Below are positions 8,052 to 15,465 of a stretch of DNA of 31,123 nt, one piece after another. Numbering within the stretch: the first letter of the stretch is position 1; every line of letters starts with the position of its first letter. Position numbers and translations under genes: made by a program. A model generated the notes under the pieces. That model was given only the letters and a program-made list of their open reading frames with translations. It did no database searches and was not told the origin of the DNA. This DNA comes from JBEKYD01 sp049509915 (GTDB lineage: Bacteria > Acidobacteriota > Terriglobia > Bryobacterales > Bryobacteraceae), in assembly GCA_049509915.1 (NCBI GenBank), contig JBEKZL010000051.1, positions 1 through 31,123 on the forward strand. The letters run 5' to 3'.

Positions 8052-8837
8052 CTAGCGTGAGACGTAATGCACGGTACCGTCGGGTTCCACGATTTCCTCG
8101 ATGTGGGCGGGCCCTTCCGGCTTGGTTTCCGCGGGTTTGGTTTGCTTCGGTTGTGCCGCGGTAGTGTGCATGGTCTGTTGAATCTCTCTCGCCACCAGTC
8201 TCAGATAAGTTTGGGTTTCGGCATACGGGGGCACCGAGCCATACTTGGCCACCGCCTGTTCGCCGGCATTGTAGGCAGCCAGGGCGAGGGGGTAGTCGCC
8301 ATGGTACAGGTCGAGCAGGTAACGCAAGTAGCGGGCCCCCCCTTGAATATTGTCCACCGGGTCGAAAACGTCGCTGACGCCGAATCGCTCGGCCGTGGCC
8401 GGGATCAATTGCATCATTCCCAGGGCGCCCTTGGGCGAGACGGCGCGGGGATTGTAATTGCTCTCCACTTTGATGACCGAGTGAAGCAGTTCGGCCGGCA
8501 GATCGTGCTGAGCCGCGATTTGAGCCACTTTTTCGTTCCAATTTCCGGCGGAGCCAGGAGCGGCCGCGGCATCGGCCGGCGGCACCACGCGGGGCGTGAC
8601 CTCCGATGCGGCAACCGGGCGCACCGCCACGGCGTGCCGGGTTACCGTCCTGGGCGCTACCACGACATTTCGAACCAGCTTGCCGGTGCGCGCGTCGGCC
8701 TGGACCACGCTGGTGATTTTCACCGGGCGCGCAGCCGGCACATCACCGGCCGCATTGGCTGCCCACAAGCCCGATACCCGGAATCCGACGTTCGCCACGG
8801 CCGCCATATACGCCAGTTTAAAACAGATCCTAACCAA
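8052..8837 (-). CDS. Lytic murein transglycosylase (SLT domain)
   Basis: This 261-residue envelope protein cleaves the MurNAc-GlcNAc bond with 1,6-anhydro product formation. The SLT/lysozyme-like domain spans about 100-220, with catalytic Glu125 in VIKVESNYNPRA, the GALGMMQLIPAT motif at 138-149 and AAYNAGEQAV near 187-196. A Pro/Thr/Lys-rich tail ends in IEEIVEPDGTVHYVSR. The start is a TTG at 8837, chosen because GGAGAG lies nine bases before it; the inner ATG ten codons on has no such site. The N-terminus is a weak signal-like segment. It is the first gene of a probable unit with the downstream amidase and is divergent from mobA, with about 64 bases between them. Confidence 0.92.
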   Translation of the reverse strand: MVRICFKLAYMAAVANVGFRVSGLWAANAAGDVPAARPVKITSVVQADARTGKLVRNVVVAPRTVTRHAVAVRPVAASEVTPRVVPPADAAAAPGSAGNWNEKVAQIAAQHDLPAELLHSVIKVESNYNPRAVSPKGALGMMQLIPATAERFGVSDVFDPVDNIQGGARYLRYLLDLYHGDYPLALAAYNAGEQAVAKYGSVPPYAETQTYLRLVAREIQQTMHTTAAQPKQTKPAETKPEGPAHIEEIVEPDGTVHYVSR

Positions 8838-8901
8838 AATGTTTTACTCTCCAGTATACGCCAACCCCGGGCCGTCCGAAACCCAATGGTATCATTTCCC
8901 T

Positions 8902-9468
8902 GTGAGCCGGGCGGGATACGTGCTGACGGGAGGACGCAGCTCCCGCATGGGACGGGACAAAGCCCTGCTGCCCTTCGGTAGCGGCACGATGGCGGCGGCG
9001 GTGGCCGCACGAGTGGAACAGGCGGTCGGGAGCGTCACTTTGGTGGGATCGGACCCGGCGCACGCGCGGCTGGGATATGCCTTTCTCCCGGACGCCTGGC
9101 CGGGCCAGGGGCCGCTGGGGGGGGTGGTTTCGGTGCTGGGGCGGACGGAAGCGGAATCGAACCTGATCGTAGCCTGCGACATGCCAGGGCTGACGGCCGC
9201 GTATCTGGAGCGCCTGATGGCTGCCATGGAAGCCGCCGTCACCCGGCCGGACGTGATGGCTGCCAGCGGTCCGGCAACGCGGATCGAGCCACTTTGCGCC
9301 GTGTGGCGAAGATCCACCCACCGCAAAGTGGAGCGCGCATTCGCCGCCGGAGAGCGGAGCGTGATGGCAGTGCTGACCGGAGAAGACTTCCGGGTCGAGC
9401 TGCTCAAAACATCGGAAGCGGCTTGTTTTCAAAATGTGAACACTCCGGAAAATTGGGTCGCCTTATGA
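8902..9468 (+). CDS. mobA: Molybdenum cofactor guanylyltransferase
   Basis: MobA transfers GMP from GTP to molybdopterin to make the guanine dinucleotide cofactor in the cytoplasm. The N-terminal nucleotide-binding loop LTGGRSSRMGRDKALLPFG is almost canonical, with Thr where most members have Ala. GQGPLGGVVSVL and VACDMPGL follow as expected for the nucleotidyltransferase fold. The GTG at 8902 starts just three residues before the first strand and gives 188 residues, normal for MobA. An ATG at 8839 in the same frame would add 21 residues without homology. No clear Shine-Dalgarno precedes either. The stop overlaps the next gene's start (ATGA), so the two are translationally coupled. No molybdoenzyme is in the window. 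Confidence 0.88.
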   Translation: MSRAGYVLTGGRSSRMGRDKALLPFGSGTMAAAVAARVEQAVGSVTLVGSDPAHARLGYAFLPDAWPGQGPLGGVVSVLGRTEAESNLIVACDMPGLTAAYLERLMAAMEAAVTRPDVMAASGPATRIEPLCAVWRRSTHRKVERAFAAGERSVMAVLTGEDFRVELLKTSEAACFQNVNTPENWVAL

Positions 9469-10229
9469 CTGCCGATCCCGATCCCTATCCCCATTACATC
9501 GAGTTTCGCCACATTTATAAGACGTTCGACCGGCCGGTTTTAGTCGATACTAATTTCAACGTCAACCCCGGCGAGACGGTCGCCATCATCGGCCGCAGCG
9601 GCGTAGGGAAATCGGTTACCCTGTCGCACATCATGGGTTTCCTCAAGCCCGACCAAGGGCGGGTAATCGTGGCGCATGAAGACGTCACCGATTTTGGCGA
9701 AGCCGAGCTGCGTCGGGTGCGGCGAAAAGTCACCATGGTTTTCCAGTCGGGCGCCCTGTTCGATTCGCTGAGCGTGGCCGAAAACGTCCTGTTCTCGCTC
9801 GAATTGCGCGACGATTACGACTCCCACAACAAGGAAGACGTGGTGTCGGGCCTGCTCCAGCTTGTGGATATCGCTGAGGCTCGCGACGCGTATCCGGCGG
9901 ATCTTTCGACCGGCTACAAACGCGCGGTGGCCATTGCGCGCGCGCTGGCCGCCCAGCCCCAGTGCATCCTCTACGACGAGCCGACCACCATGGTCGATCC
10001 CATTATGGGGAATCATCTGGGCGACCTCATGCTGCGGCTGAAACAGCAGCTCCAGTTGACCTCGGTGGTGGTCACCCACGATCTCGACCTTATGTACAAA
10101 GTGGCGGACCGGGTGGTATTTCTCTCCGAAGGCGGGGTGATTTTCTTCGGTCCGGTGGCTGGGCTGGAAAAGTCGGATCACCCGGTGATCCGGGAGTTCC
10201 TGGAAATGGACCGCGTAGTGCGCGTGTGA
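9465..10229 (+). CDS. MlaF/Ttg2A-type ABC transporter ATP-binding protein
   Basis: This 254-residue cytoplasmic ATPase resembles the energy subunit of MCE/Mla phospholipid or toluene-tolerance transporters. Motifs seen are Walker A GRSGVGKS (43-50), the Q-loop Gln94, the signature LSTGYKRAVAIARA (from 147), Walker B CILYDEP (to 173) and the H-loop His205. The stretch IMGFLKPDQG and the tail EFLEMDR are usual for the Mla class. The signature reads LSTGY where most family members have LSGGM. The start at 9465 overlaps the mobA stop by four bases. The permease (MlaE) and MCE (MlaD) partners are not next to it, so they must be encoded elsewhere if this is an Mla-type system. Confidence 0.85.
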   Translation: MTADPDPYPHYIEFRHIYKTFDRPVLVDTNFNVNPGETVAIIGRSGVGKSVTLSHIMGFLKPDQGRVIVAHEDVTDFGEAELRRVRRKVTMVFQSGALFDSLSVAENVLFSLELRDDYDSHNKEDVVSGLLQLVDIAEARDAYPADLSTGYKRAVAIARALAAQPQCILYDEPTTMVDPIMGNHLGDLMLRLKQQLQLTSVVVTHDLDLMYKVADRVVFLSEGGVIFFGPVAGLEKSDHPVIREFLEMDRVVRV

Positions 10230-10537
10230 CCGTGTGTTATTCTCGTAAATCCTGATCCTTAAGCCCATGCAGTCGAGAGGACCGGCGTGAGTCTTTCCGC
10301 AATCGATGGTTCGGTCCGGGTCTGGCAGCTCGCGCCCGTTACGGGTGGTGGCCGGCCGGCCGGCGTTTTCCCGGCTGGGGAGTTTCGAACAGCCATCGAA
10401 AGGCCGGTCCGCGGCCTCAGGAGTATTCCACGCAGGGGAAGGCGTAAGCTGGTACAGGAAGCTGGCACCCGCCGCCAGAGCGGTGGACCTGGCGGCCGGG
10501 GTGAATCTCTGTCTTGCTTGATATCCGGCTTGCCAAC
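10230..10537. other. Gap between the ABC ATPase and galK, no supported gene
   Basis: About 300 bases with several overlapping short open frames on both strands, none with a recognisable family. A run of three GGCC units lies near 10350, and other GC-rich stem possibilities exist. I looked for riboswitch and RNase P RNA core motifs and did not find them. It is left as unassigned spacer. Confidence 0.4.
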
Positions 10538-10714
10538 ATGATGGATTTCAGAGTGCCTTTGGGACGGTATTTCGCGATGGGAGTTATGGTGGCCGGCACG
10601 GGCGCGCTGGGCGCCGGTGCCCGCGCCGTTATCGCTCGAGCCAATGAAGATCTTCATTGCGGCTTAATCATGTTCGCCTTCGGCGGTTTCTGGAGGATCC
10701 CCAAACAATCATGA
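10538..10714 (+). CDS. Possible small membrane protein upstream of galK
   Basis: A frame of about 58 residues starts MMDFRVPLGRYFAMG and holds one hydrophobic helix (about 10-32, Gly/Ala-rich) plus a second hydrophobic patch near CGLIMFAFGGFW. The layout (short, an xFRxPLG opening, two hydrophobic segments) recalls small uncharacterised membrane proteins of Acidobacteriota and Verrucomicrobia, but the charged middle (AVIARANEDLH) fits less well. No clear ribosome binding site is seen. Its last codons overlap the galK start. It may be real, a relic or chance. Confidence 0.25.
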   Translation: MMDFRVPLGRYFAMGVMVAGTGALGAGARAVIARANEDLHCGLIMFAFGGFWRIPKQS

Positions 10715-11850
10715 AAGAAGTGTTTCGCAGCCGCTTCGGCGGGGCCGACGGCCTGCGCGTGTTCCGCGCGCCCGGCCGCGTCAACCTGATCGGCGAACAC
10801 ACCGATTACAATCAGGGCCTGGTGCTGCCGGTGGCCCTCGATCTGGTCACGCTGGTGGCCACAGCTCCCTCCAGGGACGGCAAGCTGCGATTGTATTCCG
10901 AGCATCGCGCCGAGCTGCGGGAGTTCGACGCCGCGGCCGTTGCCGGGCTGGAGCGCCGGGGAGACTGGAGCGATTACGTCGTCGGGGTGGCGCGCGAACT
11001 GGACCGCATGGGCTTCGCCATTGAGCCCGCCAACCTGCTGATTCGCAGCACCGTGCCGGAGGGTTCCGGGCTGAGCTCGTCGGCCGCGCTGGAAATATCC
11101 AGCGCCCTGGCGCTGCTGGGCGGACGGCCGCTCGACCGCCTCGAGATCGCGCGACTGGCGCAGCGCGCCGAATCGCATTTCGTGGGCATGCCCTGCGGCA
11201 TCATGGATCAGTACGTATCCGTTTTCGGCCGCGAACACACCGCCGTGGAACTCGATTGCCGCACCTTCCAAAGCCGCCACGTCGCTCTTCCCGACGGCAT
11301 TGCTTTCGTGGCCGTCAACAGCATGGTGAAACACGCACTTTCCGGCTCGGCCTATGCCGAACGCGTGCGCGAATGCGGCGCCGCGGTGGAAGCGCTCCGC
11401 GCCCGGTTCCCGGGAGTGGCCAGCCTGCGCGACGCTACGCCGGAGCAACTGACGGCGGTCGGTATGCCGGAAACCATTGCCCGGCGCGCGCACCATGTAG
11501 TTAGCGAAATCGTCCGCGTCGGCCAATTCGTTACCGCCAGCGCCGCCGGCGATCTCGCCGGCATGGGCAAACTGCTGGTGGAATCCCACCGCAGTTTGCA
11601 GCACGATTACGAAGTGAGCTGCGCCGAGCTGGATTTTCTGGTGGATACCGCCATCGCCATCGACGGAGTTTACGGTTCACGCATGACCGGCGGGGGTTTT
11701 GGCGGCTGCACCGTCACCATGGTGGCTCGGGAAAAGGCCGAATCCTTCGGCAGGCAAATCGCCGCCGCTTATCAAGCCCGCTTCGGAGTGGACCCGCGCG
11801 TGCTCCCCTGCAACCCGTCCAATGGAGCGGGGGAAGCGGAACCCGCCTGA
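10711..11850 (+). CDS. galK: Galactokinase
   Basis: A 379-residue GHMP kinase that phosphorylates galactose at C1 with ATP, the first committed step of the Leloir pathway, in the cytoplasm. The galactokinase signature GRVNLIGEHTDYN is at 22-34. The GHMP ATP-binding motif PEGSGLSSSAALE follows at about 113-125, the region with the catalytic Asp is CGIMDQY, and the third motif MTGGGFGG is near the C-terminus. The start chosen is the ATG at 10711, with a GGAGG at 10692-10696 that is rather far away (14 bases). The frame is open upstream, but nothing there looks like galactokinase. No other Leloir genes are adjacent, so it appears as a lone gene. Confidence 0.95.
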   Translation: MKEVFRSRFGGADGLRVFRAPGRVNLIGEHTDYNQGLVLPVALDLVTLVATAPSRDGKLRLYSEHRAELREFDAAAVAGLERRGDWSDYVVGVARELDRMGFAIEPANLLIRSTVPEGSGLSSSAALEISSALALLGGRPLDRLEIARLAQRAESHFVGMPCGIMDQYVSVFGREHTAVELDCRTFQSRHVALPDGIAFVAVNSMVKHALSGSAYAERVRECGAAVEALRARFPGVASLRDATPEQLTAVGMPETIARRAHHVVSEIVRVGQFVTASAAGDLAGMGKLLVESHRSLQHDYEVSCAELDFLVDTAIAIDGVYGSRMTGGGFGGCTVTMVAREKAESFGRQIAAAYQARFGVDPRVLPCNPSNGAGEAEPA

Positions 11851-11864
11851 TCGCCGGCGGCGCT

Positions 11865-12293
11865 TTAAGGCGTTGTCGAGCCGCCCGCCGCGGCGCCGGT
11901 GGGCTTTTGCTGGATCGCCTGCAGCAGCGTGCCGAGAGAACCGAATATGCCTCCGGGAGTCGGATGCAGGATCGAGGAGGCCACCCCGAAGACCGCGACA
12001 CCAATGGTGACCCCCTTCTGCACGTTCGCGATCGTTTTCAGAGCGTGATTCGCGTCATGGATGCCGTTCTGTAAATCGGCGACCGCCCCCTCGATATCTG
12101 TTTCGGCCGCCTGCAGAGCCTTATTCTCGATCTCCTCGCCGGCGGAAACCAATTGCCCGAACAGGGTGGTTAGCTGATCTTTTTCTTCCTGCGTCAGCGT
12201 GGCAGCATTTCGATTCCGAAGATCCATCACGGCGTCCGCCGTGTCATCGACCGTGGCTGCCAGATTCTTCAAGTCAAGCGCCGTCCATTGCAT
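11865..12293 (-). CDS. Unknown helical protein with hydrophobic C-terminal segment
   Basis: I do not recognise a family. The 142 residues begin with about 95 residues of predicted amphipathic helix rich in Ala, Asp, Glu, Leu and Asn (DTADAVMDLRNRNAATLTQE), with coiled-coil-like spacing. A hydrophobic stretch follows (GVTIGVAVFGVASSILH, about 95-111) and then a Gly/Ala/Pro tail. There is no signal peptide. A strong Shine-Dalgarno (AGGGAG, 8 bases before the ATG) supports the start. It follows the lipoprotein gene by 20 bases on the same strand, so the two are probably co-transcribed and may act together. An inner-membrane or pore-type helical hairpin is possible but only a guess. Confidence 0.7.
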   Translation of the reverse strand: MQWTALDLKNLAATVDDTADAVMDLRNRNAATLTQEEKDQLTTLFGQLVSAGEEIENKALQAAETDIEGAVADLQNGIHDANHALKTIANVQKGVTIGVAVFGVASSILHPTPGGIFGSLGTLLQAIQQKPTGAAAGGSTTP

Positions 12294-12313
12294 TTTCTAT
12301 TCTCCCTGATGCC

Positions 12314-13177
12314 CTAAAATGCCTTATGCACCGATACCGCCGCACTGCCCAAACTGGCGGTCCCGGGGCTAATATCCTTAAACAGTTGGCTCGCGCCCCA
12401 GTGTCCTCGTTCGTCATAAAGCTTCTGATGTGTAGCCGCGACGGTCGCGAGGGCACTCTTATAGGCATCAATCGCCTTCAATTGGAGATCGATGCGGGAC
12501 TTATCCGCTTCACACTTCCTTTTGAGAAGATCGCTCGCAATCGGCTCCGCCGTGGCGGGCAATACGCCGGTGCAATAGCTGTTTTCGTATCTCCACTCAT
12601 CCGCCATGCTCTGGCGATACTTATCCGCGGCGTATTGGGACAAGAACTCCGTGACCTTCTGGACTGCCTCGTTGCTCTCCGCAACGATCTTCGAGAGTTC
12701 ATGCTGCCGATAGCCATTGGTCAACAGATTGGTTATGGCCTTCGCCAGAGCGCCTACCGCGGCGGCCTTGCTCTGGTCGGCCGCGCTGATTTTGGGGTCG
12801 GCCTGCTTCAAGTCGGCCGAAATACTGTCAAATCCACCGCCCTCCTTACTCAGGTCCGCCGCCGCCAGCTTCCCCACGGCGGCAATGTAGCTAAACAAGG
12901 CGTCATTGATCTTGACGACCGGCGGGTTACCCGCGGCGTAAAAGTCGCAAGGCAGAGGAGTGAGAGGATTCTGCGCATTGATGAAACTGTTTGCCCGGCT
13001 GCAGGAGGCTTTGGCCTCATCGGCAATGCCGGAAAACGTCTTCCCGACGTCCTGGCTTGCCTTAGCGAACTGGGTAATCTGGTCCAGATCGACACAAGCA
13101 ACGATAAACAAACACGAGACAGCCACCCCGGCAGTCAGGCAGTGTTTGAGCCTATGGGTCCACACACTTTCGAACAC
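12314..13177 (-). CDS. Unknown lipoprotein, helical
   Basis: This is a predicted lipoprotein of 287 residues with no family I can name. The signal sequence ends in the lipobox IVAC, with the lipidated Cys at about 28. The mature part is mostly helical, rich in Ala, Lys, Asp and Ser, with Cys residues near 43, 61, 202 and 222 that could form disulfides. The start is the GTG at 13177, because GGAGG lies eight bases upstream; the ATG at 13192 would overlap that site. The small helical protein follows 20 bases downstream. A perfect 7-bp inverted repeat lies 78 bases upstream. It lies between galK and a PaiB-like gene and is not linked to a known secretion or transport cluster. Confidence 0.75.
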   Translation of the reverse strand: MFESVWTHRLKHCLTAGVAVSCLFIVACVDLDQITQFAKASQDVGKTFSGIADEAKASCSRANSFINAQNPLTPLPCDFYAAGNPPVVKINDALFSYIAAVGKLAAADLSKEGGGFDSISADLKQADPKISAADQSKAAAVGALAKAITNLLTNGYRQHELSKIVAESNEAVQKVTEFLSQYAADKYRQSMADEWRYENSYCTGVLPATAEPIASDLLKRKCEADKSRIDLQLKAIDAYKSALATVAATHQKLYDERGHWGASQLFKDISPGTASLGSAAVSVHKAF

Positions 13178-13254
13178 ATTCGTTCCCTCCATTCGCGGAA
13201 CGTCCTTAGCGCGTTTGAGTTTTGCCAGTTTACCCAGGATTCCTAATCCGGCGT

Positions 13255-13270
13255 CTTGGGCAGGCCCAAG
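13255..13270. promoter_or_regulatory. Perfect inverted repeat upstream of the lipoprotein gene
   Basis: CTTGGGC and GCCCAAG are separated by two bases and followed on the plus strand by TATATATC. The repeat sits in the 165-base gap between the PaiB-like gene and the lipoprotein gene. It has no T-tract on either strand, so an operator-like site fits better than a terminator. There is no direct evidence of a regulator. Confidence 0.4.
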
Positions 13271-13357
13271 TATATATCAGATTGCCGCAACTGGAGCCGC
13301 TTTTCCCGAGTTTATTGGATGGACGTCATTGAGCCGCACTAGCCTGTTTGCACCAGC

Positions 13358-14068
13358 TCACGCCTTTCGCTGATAGAAGCTGGCTGTGAGTTCGTAGAGC
13401 GAGCGGTCGCGGCGGGCTTTTTCGAGATGGCTCAAGATGCCCTGGCGATCGGCTTCGCTGCGATCCTGCCCGAGTTTGAATTTGCCTTCGAGCAGCTCGA
13501 TTGGCATCTCGAATCCGACAATGCCGGCGAGCATGCCATCGACGTAGCTGTCAGGCAGCTTGGAGAAATCGTAGTCGGTTCCCTGGTAACTCTCGAACTT
13601 ATCGACGAGGCGCGTGACAAACGCGTGCAAGGCCTTCGGTTCAGTCACTGCCCGGAGCTTACCGGTGGCGTGCACCACGGCGAAGTTCCAGGTAGGTACG
13701 GCCTGCCGGTTGTGGTACCAGGCGGGAGAAATGTAGCCGTGCGGGCCGCGGAACACGATCACGGCCTCCACGCGTCCGTCGAACGCCTTGGCCTGTTCGT
13801 TCTGGCGCGAGATGTGACCGAGGACGGTGCCGTACGGGCCGGCGGCGCGATCAAGCAGAACCGGGATATGCGTGATGCGCAGCGACGGCGATGGCGTGAT
13901 CAGATCGGCGAAGGCGAACTCGTCCATGAAGTCGTGCAGGAGCTTGCGGTCCTCTACCACCTGAGGTTTAGGGATGTAGAGCGAGGAAGATGGCGGCGCG
14001 CCGGAGTCCTGAGCCTCGGCGGCGACAGCTGCGAATGCGATGGACGAGAGCAGATCTCGACGGTTCAT
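13358..14068 (-). CDS. PaiB-like FMN-binding protein with Tat-type signal
   Basis: A 236-residue member of the FMN_bind_2/PaiB family. Family hallmarks are clear: YIPKPQVVEDRKLLHDFM, THIPVLLD, GTVLGHISRQNEQ, VIVFRGPHGYISPAWY, VPTWNFAVVHATGKL, VGFEMPIELLEGKFKLGQDR and a final helix. Bacillus PaiB is a cytoplasmic negative regulator of protease and sporulation genes. Unusually, this protein starts MNRRDLLSSIAFAAVAAEAQ, a twin-arginine-type leader, so it is probably exported with its flavin and is unlikely to be a DNA-binding regulator. The start is supported by AAGGGG eight bases before the ATG. It lies downstream of the VWFA gene on the same strand, with 209 bases between them. Confidence 0.88.
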   Translation of the reverse strand: MNRRDLLSSIAFAAVAAEAQDSGAPPSSSLYIPKPQVVEDRKLLHDFMDEFAFADLITPSPSLRITHIPVLLDRAAGPYGTVLGHISRQNEQAKAFDGRVEAVIVFRGPHGYISPAWYHNRQAVPTWNFAVVHATGKLRAVTEPKALHAFVTRLVDKFESYQGTDYDFSKLPDSYVDGMLAGIVGFEMPIELLEGKFKLGQDRSEADRQGILSHLEKARRDRSLYELTASFYQRKA

Positions 14069-14098
14069 GTTGGGGTCCCCTTGTTGTTAGAGGATAGC

Positions 14099-14117
14099 AA
14101 CTCCGCGACCCGGAGTT
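14099..14117. repeat. Hairpin between VWFA and PaiB-like genes
   Basis: AACTCCG and CGGAGTT form a perfect 7-bp stem around CGACC. It lies 30 bases upstream of the PaiB-like start and about 160 bases beyond the VWFA stop. No T-tract follows on the minus strand. It could be an operator or a transcript-stabilising stem. Confidence 0.4.
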
Positions 14118-14212
14118 ATTTGCCGGCTGCTTAAACGATCCGGAAAAATCCGTTTCCCGCAACCCCTCTGGCGCGGCGGCTCGGTAGGTGATTGAAAACA
14201 CCCGGTACCCGT

Positions 14213-14238
14213 AACCGAGCCGCGAGCGCGAGGCGGTT
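14213..14238. repeat. REP-like GC palindrome
   Basis: The sequence AACCGAGCCGCG...CGGTT folds into a stem of five, then three mismatched positions, then four base pairs. The GAGCCGCGAGCG core resembles a palindromic intergenic string I recall as frequent in Acidobacteriota and Planctomycetes. It lies 40 bases past the VWFA stop codon and has no coding content. Confidence 0.4.
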
Positions 14239-14277
14239 GCCGCGCGCCTAAGCCGCGAAGTCCCGGTCAAGCACCCA

Positions 14278-15384
14278 TTATTGCCGGGTTTCGCCGGCAA
14301 CAGGCTCCAGGATTCCCGACCAGTAGGTTCTGCGCGTTTGGATCGCCGCGTTCGGACAGCCGGGAACCTGGACGCGCAGGGAATGCATGCCGAAGGCCGG
14401 CGGCGAGAGCGGCTTGAAGCTGAGCAGGTAGTAATTGTGAATCTGGTTCGAGATCCGCTGCAAGCCCGCATCGAAGCCTTTCCGGGTGGTGAAATTCGTG
14501 TACTCGCCGCCGGAGAGGGCGGCCATTTCCGAGGCGCTGTTCCGCCTCAGGGCGTTGACGATCAACATCAGTTGCGGGGGCAACTCGATGAGCGGGGGCT
14601 TCTCCACGTAGGTGGGCTGCGCGGCCGCGGGCGGCGAAGAATTCGGATCTTCCCCGGGGGGCTTGGCCCACCACGGCAGAGCGGCAGCCGGAGGCGGATT
14701 CCGGTCATTACGAAAGCCCTGCAGCAGTTCGTCGCGGGACGGGGAAAAGGCGACGGAATAAATCACCGTGTCGGTAACACCGAGTTCGGCGGCGACGTCT
14801 TCGAGCTTGGCGCGGCTGCCGTGGTCGCGCGTCTCGCTAATGAGCAGGATGGCGCGGCGGTAATGGGCCCGATGGCGGTTGAGCATGTCGATGGCGAATT
14901 CGACCGCGTCGATAGTGGCGGCGTGGTAATCGCCGCAAGGCTTCAGGCGAGCGAGAGCGAGGCGAACGGATTGGGAATTTCCGGTGAAATCGCCGAGCAC
15001 GCGCGGGCCGTCGCCATACGCCAAAATAGCGACTTCGTGCGGGGCATCGCCGACGATGGCTTCGATCATGACCCCGAGGCCTTTCAGCTTGTCGAATTCG
15101 GCGGGCGCGGACCGGCTGCATTCGACCGCAACCACCAGAGACACACCCAGCGAATCGGGGCCTTCATCGACCTCCACAGATTGGCGGATACCATTGTCTT
15201 CCACCAGGAAGTCGTCCGGTTTGAGGCCATAGATCGTTTTGCCGTCCTTGCTCTGCACCCTGGTGGGCAGGAAAACCAGGTCCGAGCGGACGGTGAATTG
15301 GGGATTGGGCGGCTGCTGAGCGGCGGCAGGCAGGCACTCGAAAATGAGAATCGGTGCCGTGGCAAGAGTCGCAAGAAACTTCAT
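14278..15384 (-). CDS. VWFA-related acidobacterial-type secreted protein (TIGR03436)
   Basis: This 368-residue exported protein contains a von Willebrand factor A-like domain of the class expanded in Acidobacteriota. The ATG at 15384 has GGAGGGG just upstream and opens a signal peptide (MKFLATLATAPILIFECLPAAAQ); an upstream in-frame start at 15462 lacks both. The mature start FTVRSDLVFLPTRVQSKDG and GLKPDDFLVEDNG are typical of the family. The MIDAS-like strand reads VAVECSRS, with Glu instead of the first Asp of DxSxS, so metal binding may be altered. A Pro-rich insert lies around 235-265. Its role is unknown; protein-protein contact at the cell surface is the family expectation. It is divergent from the methyltransferase-like gene, with 81 bases between their starts. 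Confidence 0.88.
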   Translation of the reverse strand: MKFLATLATAPILIFECLPAAAQQPPNPQFTVRSDLVFLPTRVQSKDGKTIYGLKPDDFLVEDNGIRQSVEVDEGPDSLGVSLVVAVECSRSAPAEFDKLKGLGVMIEAIVGDAPHEVAILAYGDGPRVLGDFTGNSQSVRLALARLKPCGDYHAATIDAVEFAIDMLNRHRAHYRRAILLISETRDHGSRAKLEDVAAELGVTDTVIYSVAFSPSRDELLQGFRNDRNPPPAAALPWWAKPPGEDPNSSPPAAAQPTYVEKPPLIELPPQLMLIVNALRRNSASEMAALSGGEYTNFTTRKGFDAGLQRISNQIHNYYLLSFKPLSPPAFGMHSLRVQVPGCPNAAIQTRRTYWSGILEPVAGETRQ

Positions 15385-15465
15385 CGGTCCCCTCCGGCTT
15401 CTTGAATTGGCCAGAAATGCTCCATGCCGGCAATTCGAGTTTACTATGGATCCTGGAGGCATCGA

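Noticed and set aside
6552..8060. 502-codon plus-strand frame opposite the amidase
   Set aside because: Antisense to a well-supported AMIN-amidase and composed of shadow-like sequence; its start lies in the repeat element.
8839..8901. Longer N-terminus for mobA from the ATG at 8839
   Set aside because: The extra residues do not resemble MobA, whose first strand follows directly after the GTG at 8902.
10230..10537. Riboswitch or structural RNA upstream of galK
   Set aside because: I looked for core motifs of TPP, cobalamin and RNase P RNAs and found none; GC-rich stems alone are not evidence.
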